Shown: one piece after another, positions 24,671 through 35,200 of the stretch
Position numbering within the stretch: the first letter of the stretch is position 1
Layout: each line of letters begins with the position of its first letter
From: Chitinophaga jiangningensis
Lineage (GTDB): Bacteria; Bacteroidota; Bacteroidia; Chitinophagales; Chitinophagaceae
DNA: 64,000 bases
Direction: 5' to 3'
Assembly (NCBI RefSeq): GCF_900142605.1
Contig: NZ_FRBL01000003.1
Coordinates: 248,001-312,000 of the forward strand
Notes under the pieces: generated by a model
Database searches by the model: none
Seen by the model: the letters and a program-made list of their open reading frames with translations, nothing else
Told to the model about the DNA's origin: nothing
Translations under genes and position numbers: made by a program

Positions 24671-27600
24671 ATGTCATTCATAAATTTTTCATCTGACCCC
24701 GAAACAGTTTACCCCGTATTTGAACCCGATCAGGTACTGACGAACAAACATCTTAATGCCGCTATTGCGCACCTGCAACAACAGGAAAGCCTTACCCGTA
24801 CGCTGATGCTGGGCACCGGCATCATTTCAGGATTGCAAGCCAGGTACGACAGTGCCGCTAAAAGAATCATTATCACCCCGGGTGTAGGTATTACCGGCAA
24901 CGGCTATCTTATTAACTTCAAAGGTGGTGTATACAGCGCCAGCAGAACGTATACCCTACCAGCACTGCCTGAAACCATTGAAGAAGCGGTTAAAACTTTT
25001 TATGTGGCCCTGACGCCGGATGAACTGGTGCCGCTGGAAAACATGGTGGAGGACGATATCCCATTCACCACCACAACAGAAAATGCCCTTAAAGACAAAG
25101 TGGTGATGCTGCTGGCGGAGCCCCGGATGGACAGGTTGAAAAACTGTACAACGGATGACTGTGCGGACAAAGGCCAGGAAGTGAACATCACCTATCGTCC
25201 TTTACTGGTGGATGCAACGAAACTCACCGCACTGCATACGCTAACGCCTTCCCAATATCCGGCCCTGTTCCCGGCCATTCCGCTCCGCAGATGGAATGTG
25301 CCGGCAGACAGTATCCAGCACCCTTCCGCGCTGGTGGCCTCTTATGAAAGAGTGCTGAATGCCCAGCTGACGGCGGATATGAACCAGGCTTTTTCATTCG
25401 TGTATAATAACTTCCACCACCTGTTTACAGTGGCCAATGATAAGGATATTGCCACCGTAGGTACGAAGCTGGCTGCGCAAATGGCCATCATACGCAATGA
25501 GAAGCCTTACTATATGCAATGCGTATATGCTTTTGCGAAAGACCTGATTAAAGCATATGAAGAGTTCTGTGCCGTGGCGGTGGACCTGTTTCCTGCGCCG
25601 GTGGCCAATAAGCCGGCGTTTCCCCTGCACCTCTGCCTGGGTACCACAGTGCGGGAGAGCGATAATACCAATAGCTATCGCCATCAATTTGATGAACCGC
25701 CTTTGGTACGCACGGGTAATCATCGCTTCGAAGAGGCGTGTGTGTTATACAAGCGGATTGTGTTGATGATAAATACCTTCCAGCTACCGGAAACAGCGAA
25801 GACCATTGTGGTAACACCTAGTCGCACCAGTGCTGCGCCGTTGGGTGCCCAGGCCATTCCGTATTACTATAACAGCCAGCTGCTGACTAACTGCTGGGAC
25901 TATACGAAGTTAAAATCAGGGATGACTAAATCCATACGTGCATATAATACATCGGCTGCACTGCCGAACGCACTGGCGTGGGAGTTCGAGGACCCGCAGG
26001 TGGATTTCTTCCGCATTGAAGGCCATTTAGGCCAGAATGTGCTGGAGGCCATGAAAAAAATCAATGCGCTCAAAATCCGCAACCAGCTTTCGTTTGATGC
26101 CGTAGCGATTAACCTGTATGCCACCAGTACCACGCCTGCCAGGGCGGGACTGCTGGCGAATTTTGCAGACCTGGAAAATCAGTACCAGTTAGTGGTAACT
26201 GAATTATTGAATCGGGTAGCGCCATTGGTGAAAGGTTTACAGCAGGTTTCCATAGAGGCTGAAAATGTTAAAAGGATATTGGGCTCATATAATGAAGGCT
26301 CACCGAATGGCTACATACTCACGCCGTACGTAGAAGTACCCGGTACTAATATTGGTGCGGAGTTTATGAAGCTGATAGATATGATGCCGTACTATCAGCG
26401 GGGTGCTTACCTGCAGTACTTTTTCGGAACCAAATTTTCTGATACCACCCTTGGTGGCTATTACCTGCGCTGGGTGGACCTTCCGGCAAACAGCACGGCC
26501 ATGGTATCCACACCGCCGGTGTATAATTTCAGCGATGCGGAAGCCATCTGGCGGTATAACCACGCTGCGCAGGCCTGCTACCTGATGGACAGGCTGGAAG
26601 AGTTACTCCGCATGATTGTGCCTTATAACCTGGATAAACTTGACCTGGCGCGTTTTAACCAGAACGTTAAGAAATTTACCGATGCCCTGAGTAGCTATGC
26701 GGCCTTCTATAATGCCTGGCAGCATGCATTGGATGTAATTAGGGATGGGGGAGAAACGCCTGGTACCTATTTGGTGGAAGAACAGGAATACTGGAATCGC
26801 GTTGCCAGTCTTACTATACCTATGGTGGCTGCCTGTAAGTCGCTCGAACAGCTGGCCCTCGATGAGCGCATGGGTACGCTGAAGCGTGAATATGAAAAAC
26901 GTTGTGCCTTTGTATTAAACCAGCTCATTTTTACCAATTTTACAAGAGAGTTTCCGGGCATGCGCCACCAAAGCGGTGTGGCAGCCGGTGGCACACTGGT
27001 ACTCGTTTATTTTGACCGTTCCGATGTGGTGGGCACACCGGATTACCCGACAGATTCCGTGAATCAACGGATTGTGCAGGGCACTGTGTGCGCGGATTTC
27101 TATCTGCCTAATAAGATTGTTACCTCCTACGCACCACTGGCAAAAATATACGAAACTACACCTGAAACGGAGGTAGAGCCACGCATCAGCCTGAATGCGC
27201 ATGTGTATTGTAAGGGGCAGTCGTCCGAAAACCAGATTACCATCTGGCCGGAAACAGGGGGGCAGGTAGATGGACCGGGCATCACTTCAAAAATGGATGG
27301 CACGGTTAAAAAATGGTATTTCAACCCAGCTGAAGTGGCGCCGGGCGACTATAACCTCACTTATACCGTGGGTAACAGGATCGCTTATTTCGCAATCAAT
27401 GTGAAAGCGCCGGTGGGTGCTGACTTTACGGTAATAAGTAAAACAACTAATGCAACCAGAAATGGGGTGGATGTAGTATTTCAGGCAGCAGATGTAAGAG
27501 GCACTCATACCTGGATCTTTGGGGATGGTACCTCTGCCACCGGACCGTCTGTTAGCCACTTATATACCATGGCTGCCGGGGCTACAAGGGAGTATATTGT

Positions 27601-28330
27601 GCAACATATCGTGAATGATACCAGCATTTGTGTGGCTCCTGCTGTTACACAATCGATTACCGTAAAGCGGGATGATCTGCCGCTCACGCTTTCTGTGGAA
27701 GAATTTAACCCATGCACCAATTTAAACCAGGTGAGAATTTATAACAGTCCAACTGGCGGTACGGTAAGTTGTCCGGCCACCGGCGCTATTTCCAATGTAG
27801 GCAGTGTATACTACTTCAATCCTTCCGCGGCGGGCAATGGTAAGCATACAATTACGTATTCCTTGAATGGTCGCAGTATTACCTGTGATGTAACGGTAAA
27901 ACAGGCGTTGTCAGCGGCCTTTGATTATGAGGTAATACTGATAGCATCCTCCCCCGCAGGCTCCGGATATGGTAGCGGTACAGCAACTTCCTTTGTGCCA
28001 AACGGGCCGATTGTAAACGGGCCGTATGTTCCGGTAGAATATGAATACCGAACCTATGAAGTTAAATGTTCTTCCGCAGTACCAGGTGCGCACGAATGGT
28101 TTTTAAGTACAGGGGAAGCAGCAGTGGGCAGTTCTGCTACCTTGCGCTTTGGTGGAAAATTCCCGGTTTTTTCGCTCGGTGATGAATCACTGGTAGGCAG
28201 CATTGTGGCCGATCCTCTCTATTACGAATTTCCAGTGGACCTTACCCACAGAATTACCGCAGATAATCAGTGTAAGACCACCAAGTCGGTATTCCTCATG
28301 AGTATCCCCGGAGGCGAGTTGACTATGTAA
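24671..28330 (+). CDS. Large eCIS structural protein with PKD/Ig-like domains, possible fibre
   Basis: A 1219-residue protein encoded between the Pvc12-like baseplate gene and the tape-measure gene. The N-terminus (VYPVFEPDQVLTNKHLNAAI, AHLQQQESLTRTLMLGTGII, SGLQARYD) looks like the particle-binding part found in fibre or baseplate accessory proteins of Bacteroidetes eCIS. A long alpha-helical middle (to about residue 860) is followed by Ig-like and PKD-like modules, with THTWIFGDGTSATGPSVSHL as a clear PKD motif, and a final FEVKCSSAVPGAHEW-like module (read as YEVKCSSAVPGAHEWFLSTG). PKD modules are adhesive or sugar-binding in many surface proteins. No Pvc13-type fibre gene is seen elsewhere, so this is the best candidate for target binding. 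The role is inferred. Confidence 0.7.
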   Translation: MSFINFSSDPETVYPVFEPDQVLTNKHLNAAIAHLQQQESLTRTLMLGTGIISGLQARYDSAAKRIIITPGVGITGNGYLINFKGGVYSASRTYTLPALPETIEEAVKTFYVALTPDELVPLENMVEDDIPFTTTTENALKDKVVMLLAEPRMDRLKNCTTDDCADKGQEVNITYRPLLVDATKLTALHTLTPSQYPALFPAIPLRRWNVPADSIQHPSALVASYERVLNAQLTADMNQAFSFVYNNFHHLFTVANDKDIATVGTKLAAQMAIIRNEKPYYMQCVYAFAKDLIKAYEEFCAVAVDLFPAPVANKPAFPLHLCLGTTVRESDNTNSYRHQFDEPPLVRTGNHRFEEACVLYKRIVLMINTFQLPETAKTIVVTPSRTSAAPLGAQAIPYYYNSQLLTNCWDYTKLKSGMTKSIRAYNTSAALPNALAWEFEDPQVDFFRIEGHLGQNVLEAMKKINALKIRNQLSFDAVAINLYATSTTPARAGLLANFADLENQYQLVVTELLNRVAPLVKGLQQVSIEAENVKRILGSYNEGSPNGYILTPYVEVPGTNIGAEFMKLIDMMPYYQRGAYLQYFFGTKFSDTTLGGYYLRWVDLPANSTAMVSTPPVYNFSDAEAIWRYNHAAQACYLMDRLEELLRMIVPYNLDKLDLARFNQNVKKFTDALSSYAAFYNAWQHALDVIRDGGETPGTYLVEEQEYWNRVASLTIPMVAACKSLEQLALDERMGTLKREYEKRCAFVLNQLIFTNFTREFPGMRHQSGVAAGGTLVLVYFDRSDVVGTPDYPTDSVNQRIVQGTVCADFYLPNKIVTSYAPLAKIYETTPETEVEPRISLNAHVYCKGQSSENQITIWPETGGQVDGPGITSKMDGTVKKWYFNPAEVAPGDYNLTYTVGNRIAYFAINVKAPVGADFTVISKTTNATRNGVDVVFQAADVRGTHTWIFGDGTSATGPSVSHLYTMAAGATREYIVQHIVNDTSICVAPAVTQSITVKRDDLPLTLSVEEFNPCTNLNQVRIYNSPTGGTVSCPATGAISNVGSVYYFNPSAAGNGKHTITYSLNGRSITCDVTVKQALSAAFDYEVILIASSPAGSGYGSGTATSFVPNGPIVNGPYVPVEYEYRTYEVKCSSAVPGAHEWFLSTGEAAVGSSATLRFGGKFPVFSLGDESLVGSIVADPLYYEFPVDLTHRITADNQCKTTKSVFLMSIPGGELTM

Positions 28331-28336
28331 AAATGA

Positions 28337-30871
28337 ATGTCCATGTTGTATAACCCCAATCATATGATTTGTCAGCAGTCGCTACATCTCCGTTTCTTCG
28401 GAGATGTAGCGACTGTTCAGCAGTTTTCCCATGAGTTGAGTAGCTGGACTGCTACGGTGCTGATGCCTGCGTTGGAATCACTGTTGGAAAGTTTTCCCAT
28501 GAAAGGCCGCTTGCGCATTCCAAAGTTTGAACTGGATGCCGGCAGCATTTACGGAGAGGATTGGCAGCAGCAGCTAACACAGCGGATTTGTCAGCAGTTA
28601 AAGGCTGAATTAACAGCCTGTGTAACCCCTGAAATGTTAGCGGAACAGTCAGAAAACCAGCAGGGTAGTAGCATTCGGGATTGGGCTCGGCAAATAGCCG
28701 GGCAAAAGGAGGCCGGTACTGTTGTTTTTTCGGGAGATGCCAGTGCCGCTAGTGAGCAACTGCCAGGAAGTGCTGTAGATGCCACCATGGCCAATGCTTC
28801 CCGCCAGGCTACACCCGGACGCGTACCTGCAGCAGTGCCAGCAGGAAATGATTTACCGTATAACATAAACGACTATACGTTGAATAATCCTGTTATGGAT
28901 AATGATGGGATGGTTACTGGTGGAAAAGCACCCGGTTATAACATCACGGATGGCAGGAAACAGCATTTTACAAATTATTCAGCGGATGATCAGATGACCA
29001 GTGCAGATGGAGATTTTATCGCAACGGGAACCGGCTATCAGCAGCGTTTTGCTACCTATGCACCGGAAGTTGCCAGAGAGGGCTCCGTTATTGCTGCCAG
29101 CCAGGAACTCATCCTGCATTACCTGCGCCATGGTAGTGTACCCTGGCATGCCACCGGCTTGCCTGGTTCCCTTTTACGATCGTGGCTGCACGAATATGTA
29201 AACGCGGGTGGTATGTTTACCGATGCCGGCAGGGCTTTGTTTACACAATATCCGGTGGCCTTACAACGGTTGCTGCTGCAATGCGCACCTGATGTTGTGC
29301 TGTCTTCCTATATTAAATTTTTTACGCCTGCTGTTGATTATTACTATTGCTTCAACCGGGTATTGCAACCCGTGCTGGAAGCTGAGCAGGGTAGCAGACT
29401 TGCACTGGCCATCGTTTACGAAATGCTGCTTACCGGAGATTCCATAAAACCGCTTTGGAAGCAGTGGTTATCCCGCCAGCGGGATGCCAGCCTGCTCCAG
29501 CCCATTCAGGATATCATACCGGTACTGCGTACAGCCGGTAGCGTGAGTGATGAACAGCTGGAGCATTGGACCATGCAAATACATCAACTAGCGACTACAC
29601 GGGTATCAACTGCAATTACACGTAGTGTGTCAGGTCCCGCAAATGCCGCTACAGGATTCCAATGGGTAATCCAGTCTGAGCACGCAGGTAGTGTTAATGC
29701 TGCGTCAGGGTTATCCGGTAATACCGATGGTGCTGCCTCTGGAGAAGCCTCGCTATCGCCGTTTTCTACAAACGAAAGTAATACCGCCTCATCAAATTAT
29801 GCCAGCCCTGCTGCCAAACCGGTGGATAGTTTCTCCGTATTACAAACTACCGGTATAGGCTATACGGAAATAGGGGCAGATAATTCACCGGCGAAACCAA
29901 CAAAAGATATTATCGCGGCAGAAGGCCCTGCTAATAATATATTGAAGGACGTAATTAGCTCTGCCGAAGCCCCTGCTGGTAATTTACAGATCGACGAAAT
30001 AAATCCATCCATCAAATCTGGTCTTGAACATCCGGCAGGCGATTCAAAGATCAACGAAATAACTCCATCCATCAAATCTGGTGTTGAACATCCGGCTGAT
30101 AATTTACGGATCATTGAAATAAATCCATTTATCAAAGCTGGTGTGGGAATTCCGGAAGGTGATTTACACACCCATGAAATAAATCCATCCTCAAAGGCTG
30201 CTGTTGATCCGGAAAGTAATAGATCTATCCGCCCTTCAGCTACCGGTACTGTAAGGACCGTAGCAGGTATGCCAGCTGATGGCACCACGTTGCAAACAGG
30301 TGCTGAGCGTACAACAAGTAATAAACCATTGCTTACACTCGGCCTCCTTCCGGATGAACCGGTGGCCGATGCCGCTTTATACATTAGCACAGCGGGCCTC
30401 GTAATTGTACACGCGGTGATTGTGCCTTGGCTGACCGAACTGGGACTGTTGATCAATGAAGAATGGCGGGACGCCGCAGCGCAGGACCGGGCGGTAATGC
30501 TGCTATATTATTTGTGTACCGGCAAATGCGAAGCGGCCGACTATGAGCTGGCCCTTTGTAAACTGCTCACTGGGTTCCCGCTCAACGAGCCGGCAACAGG
30601 CAGTATTACCCCCACACCGCAGGAAACAGAGGAATGTATGCAGGTGCTCCAACAGGTAATAGACCAATGGCCCGTTATGAAAAACTCCTCCGTGGAAAGT
30701 TTGAGGGAAACCTTTTTGTACCGCGACGGTAAGCTGCAGGTTAAGGGCGGAAAATGGCTGCTGCAGGTAGCTTCCAGCCCTTTCGATATGCTGCTGCAAC
30801 ACATCCCCTGGGGATTTTCCGTGGTACGTAATTCAAAAATGAACGCATTATTATTTGTGGAATGGGCCTGA
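28337..30871 (+). CDS. eCIS tape-measure protein (Pvc14-like, CIS_TMP)
   Basis: An 844-residue protein that sets tube length. The N-terminus (NPNHMICQQSLHLRFFGDVA, LLESFPMKGRLRIPKFELDA) and the C-terminal domain (residues about 680-844: LYISTAGLVIVHAVIVPWL, RAVMLLYYLCTGKCEAADYE, LALCKLLTGFPL, PTPQETEECMQVLQQVIDQW, SPFDMLLQHIPWGFSVVR) match the CIS tape-measure family. The centre is low-complexity and contains four 60-bp tandem repeats at 29972-30208. ATG 28337 lies 6 bp after the previous stop; ATGs at 28343 and 28364 are possible. The last codons overlap the alternative start of the ATPase gene. Confidence 0.9.
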   Translation: MSMLYNPNHMICQQSLHLRFFGDVATVQQFSHELSSWTATVLMPALESLLESFPMKGRLRIPKFELDAGSIYGEDWQQQLTQRICQQLKAELTACVTPEMLAEQSENQQGSSIRDWARQIAGQKEAGTVVFSGDASAASEQLPGSAVDATMANASRQATPGRVPAAVPAGNDLPYNINDYTLNNPVMDNDGMVTGGKAPGYNITDGRKQHFTNYSADDQMTSADGDFIATGTGYQQRFATYAPEVAREGSVIAASQELILHYLRHGSVPWHATGLPGSLLRSWLHEYVNAGGMFTDAGRALFTQYPVALQRLLLQCAPDVVLSSYIKFFTPAVDYYYCFNRVLQPVLEAEQGSRLALAIVYEMLLTGDSIKPLWKQWLSRQRDASLLQPIQDIIPVLRTAGSVSDEQLEHWTMQIHQLATTRVSTAITRSVSGPANAATGFQWVIQSEHAGSVNAASGLSGNTDGAASGEASLSPFSTNESNTASSNYASPAAKPVDSFSVLQTTGIGYTEIGADNSPAKPTKDIIAAEGPANNILKDVISSAEAPAGNLQIDEINPSIKSGLEHPAGDSKINEITPSIKSGVEHPADNLRIIEINPFIKAGVGIPEGDLHTHEINPSSKAAVDPESNRSIRPSATGTVRTVAGMPADGTTLQTGAERTTSNKPLLTLGLLPDEPVADAALYISTAGLVIVHAVIVPWLTELGLLINEEWRDAAAQDRAVMLLYYLCTGKCEAADYELALCKLLTGFPLNEPATGSITPTPQETEECMQVLQQVIDQWPVMKNSSVESLRETFLYRDGKLQVKGGKWLLQVASSPFDMLLQHIPWGFSVVRNSKMNALLFVEWA
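29972..30208 (+). repeat. Four 60-bp in-frame tandem repeats in the tape-measure gene
   Basis: Units begin at 29972, 30032, 30092 and 30152; the last is one codon short. They encode 20-residue units such as PAGNLQIDEINPSIKSGLEH, PAGDSKINEITPSIKSGVEH and PADNLRIIEINPFIKAGVGI. Because the length of the tape-measure protein sets tube length, copy-number change here could in principle change particle length. Confidence 0.9.
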
Positions 30872-30897
30872 GGCTTGTCCGTCAAATTCGATTATAT

Positions 30898-32223
30898 ATG
30901 GAACAGGTAATGACCGCTAACAATAGTAGATCCACTCTGGTGTACTATTTTAATTACTTCGAAAAATACGTGAGCGCCGCCTTCGCCCGTCACTTTCATG
31001 GGGAAGACTACGCTGTAAATATTCCCGCCTGGAAACATGCCGCCTTTGGCGACCGGCAGTTATCACAAGCCGAAACAATTGTATTACTCTGCGCCCTGGC
31101 GCCGCATTTGCAGGCTGGCTGCTTTGATCGGCTTATACAGCAATACCTGCCGGAAGGTGGGGAGTTCGCTTCCTTCGGTGGTGTAAAAGGCTCCAATACG
31201 CGTTATATGCTGCCTACCGGCGACACCGCTCTCTTCCTGCTGGCAGGTGAAGATGCTGCTGCCAGAGAACCTTATTTTTCCCTGTTCAGCACCAGTCACT
31301 GGTTCTGGAAGGAAGGAGTGCTGTGGCTGGAAACCGTGAAGGAAGGAGAACCCCGTAGTAGCGGCCGGCTTATCCTGTCCGCCGAAATTGTAGAACTGCT
31401 GCTTGAAGGCAGGCAACATGCCCCGGCCTTTGGACCGGAGTTCCCCGCAAAGCAACTGGAAACTGCCCAGCACTGGGACGATCTGGTGCTCAATGCAAAT
31501 ACCCTGGATCAAATCAATGATGTACGCGCCTGGTTGCACTATCACGAGCGAGCCCTCAAAGATCCCGTGCTGGGTCGCAAGGCCAAGCCTGGCTATCGCG
31601 CCCTTTTTTACGGTGGCAGCGGCACCGGTAAAACGCTGGCCGCCACCCTGCTCGGCAAAGAGCTGCAACGTGACGTATACCGCATCGATCTGAGTCAGGT
31701 TGTAAGTAAATACATCGGTGAAACAGAGAAAAACCTGGAAAAGATTTTTACTAAAGCTGCCCATCGTAACTGGATGCTGTTTTTTGATGAGGCGGACTCC
31801 CTCTTCGGTAAACGTAGCAGTGTACAAAGTGCTAACGATAAATATGCCAACCAGGAAGTGAGCTACCTGTTGCAAAGAGTGGAGGATTTTCCCGGACTGG
31901 TGATCCTTGCAACCAATTATAAATCCAATATAGATGCGGCGTTCCTGCGCAGGTTCAATGCAATTATAGAATTTCCGCTACCGGAGCCCGGTGAGCGCGA
32001 AATGTTGTGGCAAAAGGCAATGCCGGCAGATATTCGTGTAGACGAAACCGTGAACCTGGCCCAGCTGGCCGCCAGGTACCCCGTATCCGGCGCCACCATC
32101 AACCAGGTAGTATACTATGCTGTTTTGCAATATTACCACCGGCACCTGCCCGCCATTTCACAGGAATTACTGATAGCGGGCGTCCAGCGCGAACTCCGCA
32201 AAGAAGATAAATTATTACGTTAA
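30898..32223 (+). CDS. AAA+ ATPase of the injection system (Pvc15-like)
   Basis: A 441-residue AAA+ ATPase of the Cdc48/FtsH-like type conserved in eCIS clusters as Pvc15/Afp15. Walker A is GGSGTGKT (residues 239-246), Walker B is MLFFDEAD (293-300), and arginine-finger and sensor regions are present (NYKSNIDAAFLRRFNAIIEF). The N-terminal part (residues about 15-200) is the partner domain of this subfamily. In PVC it is thought to aid assembly or load cargo; it is not part of the mature particle. ATG 30898 is chosen; ATG 30862 overlaps the tape-measure gene by 10 bp and would add 12 residues. The stop is 25 bp before the cargo gene. Confidence 0.92.
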   Translation: MEQVMTANNSRSTLVYYFNYFEKYVSAAFARHFHGEDYAVNIPAWKHAAFGDRQLSQAETIVLLCALAPHLQAGCFDRLIQQYLPEGGEFASFGGVKGSNTRYMLPTGDTALFLLAGEDAAAREPYFSLFSTSHWFWKEGVLWLETVKEGEPRSSGRLILSAEIVELLLEGRQHAPAFGPEFPAKQLETAQHWDDLVLNANTLDQINDVRAWLHYHERALKDPVLGRKAKPGYRALFYGGSGTGKTLAATLLGKELQRDVYRIDLSQVVSKYIGETEKNLEKIFTKAAHRNWMLFFDEADSLFGKRSSVQSANDKYANQEVSYLLQRVEDFPGLVILATNYKSNIDAAFLRRFNAIIEFPLPEPGEREMLWQKAMPADIRVDETVNLAQLAARYPVSGATINQVVYYAVLQYYHRHLPAISQELLIAGVQRELRKEDKLLR

Positions 32224-32248
32224 TCCCCGTTGACCCCAAAAAGATTCT

Positions 32249-35200
32249 ATGAGTACGCAACATACTGGCAGGGATACCATTACATCTCCCCAAAAAAATA
32301 AACCTAACAGCAATTTTTTTGCAGGAGGCGGAAAAGGTTTTTTCCCAACTGTTCAGGCAAAGCTAAAAGTGAGTCAGCCTGGCGATGCCGCCGAAAAGGA
32401 AGCCGATGCCATGGCGGATAAGGTGATGCGTAAAGCCTCCACTGGTCCTGTAACGCAGCGTGTACGCGATACCGTTACCCCTGTACAGTGCAAATGCAGC
32501 CACTGCGAAGAAGAGGAAAAAAAGCTACAGCGCAAGGAAAACGAGGAAGAAACAGTCGAACTCCAACGCAAGTGCAGCCACTGCGAAGAAGAGGAGGAAA
32601 AGATACAGCGCAAAGAAAATGAGGAAGAAACAATAGATATCCAACGCAAGTGCAGTGCATGTGAAGCTGAAGAGCAGCAATTGCAGCGAAAAGAGGATGG
32701 CACGGATACTGCCAGCCAGCAGCGTGATGTAGCCGCAGGCATTAGCCAATACAAGGGTGCCGGCAGTCCCATTCCGGCGGAAGTGAATACCTACATGCAG
32801 CAGCAATTTAATACTGATTTCAGCAACGTACGTATTCACGATGGCAGCTATGCTGCGGAAATGACCACAGCGGTGAACGCACAGGCATTCACCACCGGTA
32901 GCGATATTTATTTTAACCAGGGTAAATATGCACCGCATGATCCCGCAGGACAGCATCTGCTGGCTCATGAGCTCACCCACGTGGTGCAACAGGGGGCAGG
33001 CGCTCCACTGCAGGTGCAGCGGAAGGAGCAGGAAGAAATGCTGCAGGATGCGGAAACAGCAGCTTTAACATCTCCCGGAAAAATTAAAGCGCCTACTGTG
33101 GAATTTGTGGACGACCCGGTAATGCCAGACCTGACGGATGCCATCGCCGTGCATGTGCCGGTAGATGCAGGCATGATCGGCAACAACAGCGACCTGCTTA
33201 AGGAACACCTGCTGAAACAGGCACTGATGGAGATATTCCCAATTTCTGAAGATCAGGTGAAAACCATGATTGCTTCCGGCTGGGACTGGACATGGTGGCG
33301 CGTAGTAACGAAACAGGAGGTAATGCAGGGGTTCAAAGTGGTAGCAATCCCGCGGTCAGCGTATCAGCAAATAATGGGGCTGGTTAAGCCCATGACCACC
33401 ACGCGTCAACAGCAGGAAGAAGAGCGGCAGGAGCAGCTGACAGGCAGTCTGGAAGCCATGAACAGGGAAACGGAAATATTCCGCCTCAGAAAGGCTTTAA
33501 GGGAAAAGCAGAAAGATAGAGATGCCTTAAGTTTTGGAGCTGCTGCTAACCCTTACGCACCAACGCCTTTATACACTGAAGTTAGTTTAGCAGTCATGGC
33601 ACTGCAGGAACAACTAAATGCAGCCTACCTGGCATTTGGATTAACGAAAGAAACGGTCGACCGTCAGCAGGACGAGTTTATAAAAAGTTTCCGCTATAGT
33701 GCTGTACAACTGGCTTTTAGCTGGCTGGCGCAGAATGAAATTAACGCCAATGTAGAAACGCAGCAGTACAATCAGCCGGCGAACCTCGACGCATTTAAAT
33801 TGCATGTGGCTGCGCTGCAAAAAGGATTTGCGGAGTCAGACCTGCTGCTGGCCAAGGGTCTGACCTTGCGCCATGGCGGCAAACCGGAAAGCGTTAGTAG
33901 CCTGCAGCAGTATACTGCTTCACAGGCGGATGTGTATGACACGCCAAACAACGGCGAACGCACCGATACCAGCCGCGTTGATAAAGAAGTGGCGGCCGAA
34001 AGAATAGCCAGCAGGCTACAGCGTCCGGAAGATAACGCTTACCTGGCCGCTTATCACGACAGGGAAAAGGCGCTGGATCAACAACTGATGGAGGTAGCGC
34101 GGAAGTTTCCTATCATCACTTATCCGGAACTCAATATCCGCAATAATGCAGCAGTGCTGGCAACCATGCCCAATGACGCCTTGAAGAATGAGTTACAGGG
34201 CTATATCGGTAAAGCAGGTGAAGGTGGCGTATTAGATAGTATCCGGAATACCTGGAAGGAGCTTCGGGCTAATCCTGAGAAAGTATGGGAGCTGCCACCG
34301 GTAATTGAGGCCACTAGAAATAACCTGGGCATCGCTAAAGATTCCGGTGCCGCGCTGGCGTTGGAGGAGCACCTGGAAAAGCATAAGAGCACGGAATTCT
34401 GGGAGTCCATGGGCATGGCGGCGTTGTCGGTAGGTGTGGGATTACTGGCGCTTGCCAGTGGTCCTGTGGGATGGGCCGCGCTGGCCGGCAGTATTACCCT
34501 CGGCGGTTATGATGCCTATAAAACGTATACGGATACACGATTTAAGCGGGATGCACATAATACATCCATGGACCCCGCCACTGCATTGGGTACGGAAAAC
34601 CCATCCTACTTCTGGTTTGTGGTGTCACTGGCGGGCCTGGGGCTGGATATCCATTCCGCTGTAACAACGGTGAAGAAACTGAAAGAGGGTGCGATGGTAG
34701 CAGAAAAGATTGCAGCGGAGCTAAGCACGCAGGCAGCAGGGCAGGACGCTAAACAACTGGAACAGGTAATCGCTAAATTAACGGATGGTACATACGATAA
34801 AAACCTTGCTTTGCTGCTGCCGCTCGGGCAGGACCCTGTTGCCATGACATTCATGGTGACGGCGATGAAGGATGAAAAACTGTCCCAGGCCTTTATGCGG
34901 CTGGCGGAGGTGGGTGGTACAGCGTTGTCGGTACAGGCAGTGCATTTTTACATGGCACAGGGTAAACACCTGCTCAATGAAATGCCTGAAGTAGTACGGT
35001 TAATGGAGCAGACTAACCTTTACGCACATACGGAGTTGGCGCAGGCTGTGTTTATGGAAAGAGGCGTGCAGCAGGTGCTCCTGGAAACCCAGGATGGGGC
35101 TGGTTTGTTGCATGAATTCAGTAATTGGCAAAGACTCACCGGCGCGGGCAAAGCCCCGACTTTCACCGCTCATTTAGCGGAAGCAGGATTTGGCGTCCAT

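Noticed and set aside
29972..30208. A CRISPR array (regular 60-bp units)
   Set aside because: Units are contiguous without spacers, divergent between copies, and in frame within the tape-measure protein.
32965..32985. An active zinc protease in the cargo protein (HELTH motif)
   Set aside because: HELTH is part of the DUF4157 core, and this domain is linked to eCIS loading; protease activity cannot be claimed from the motif alone.
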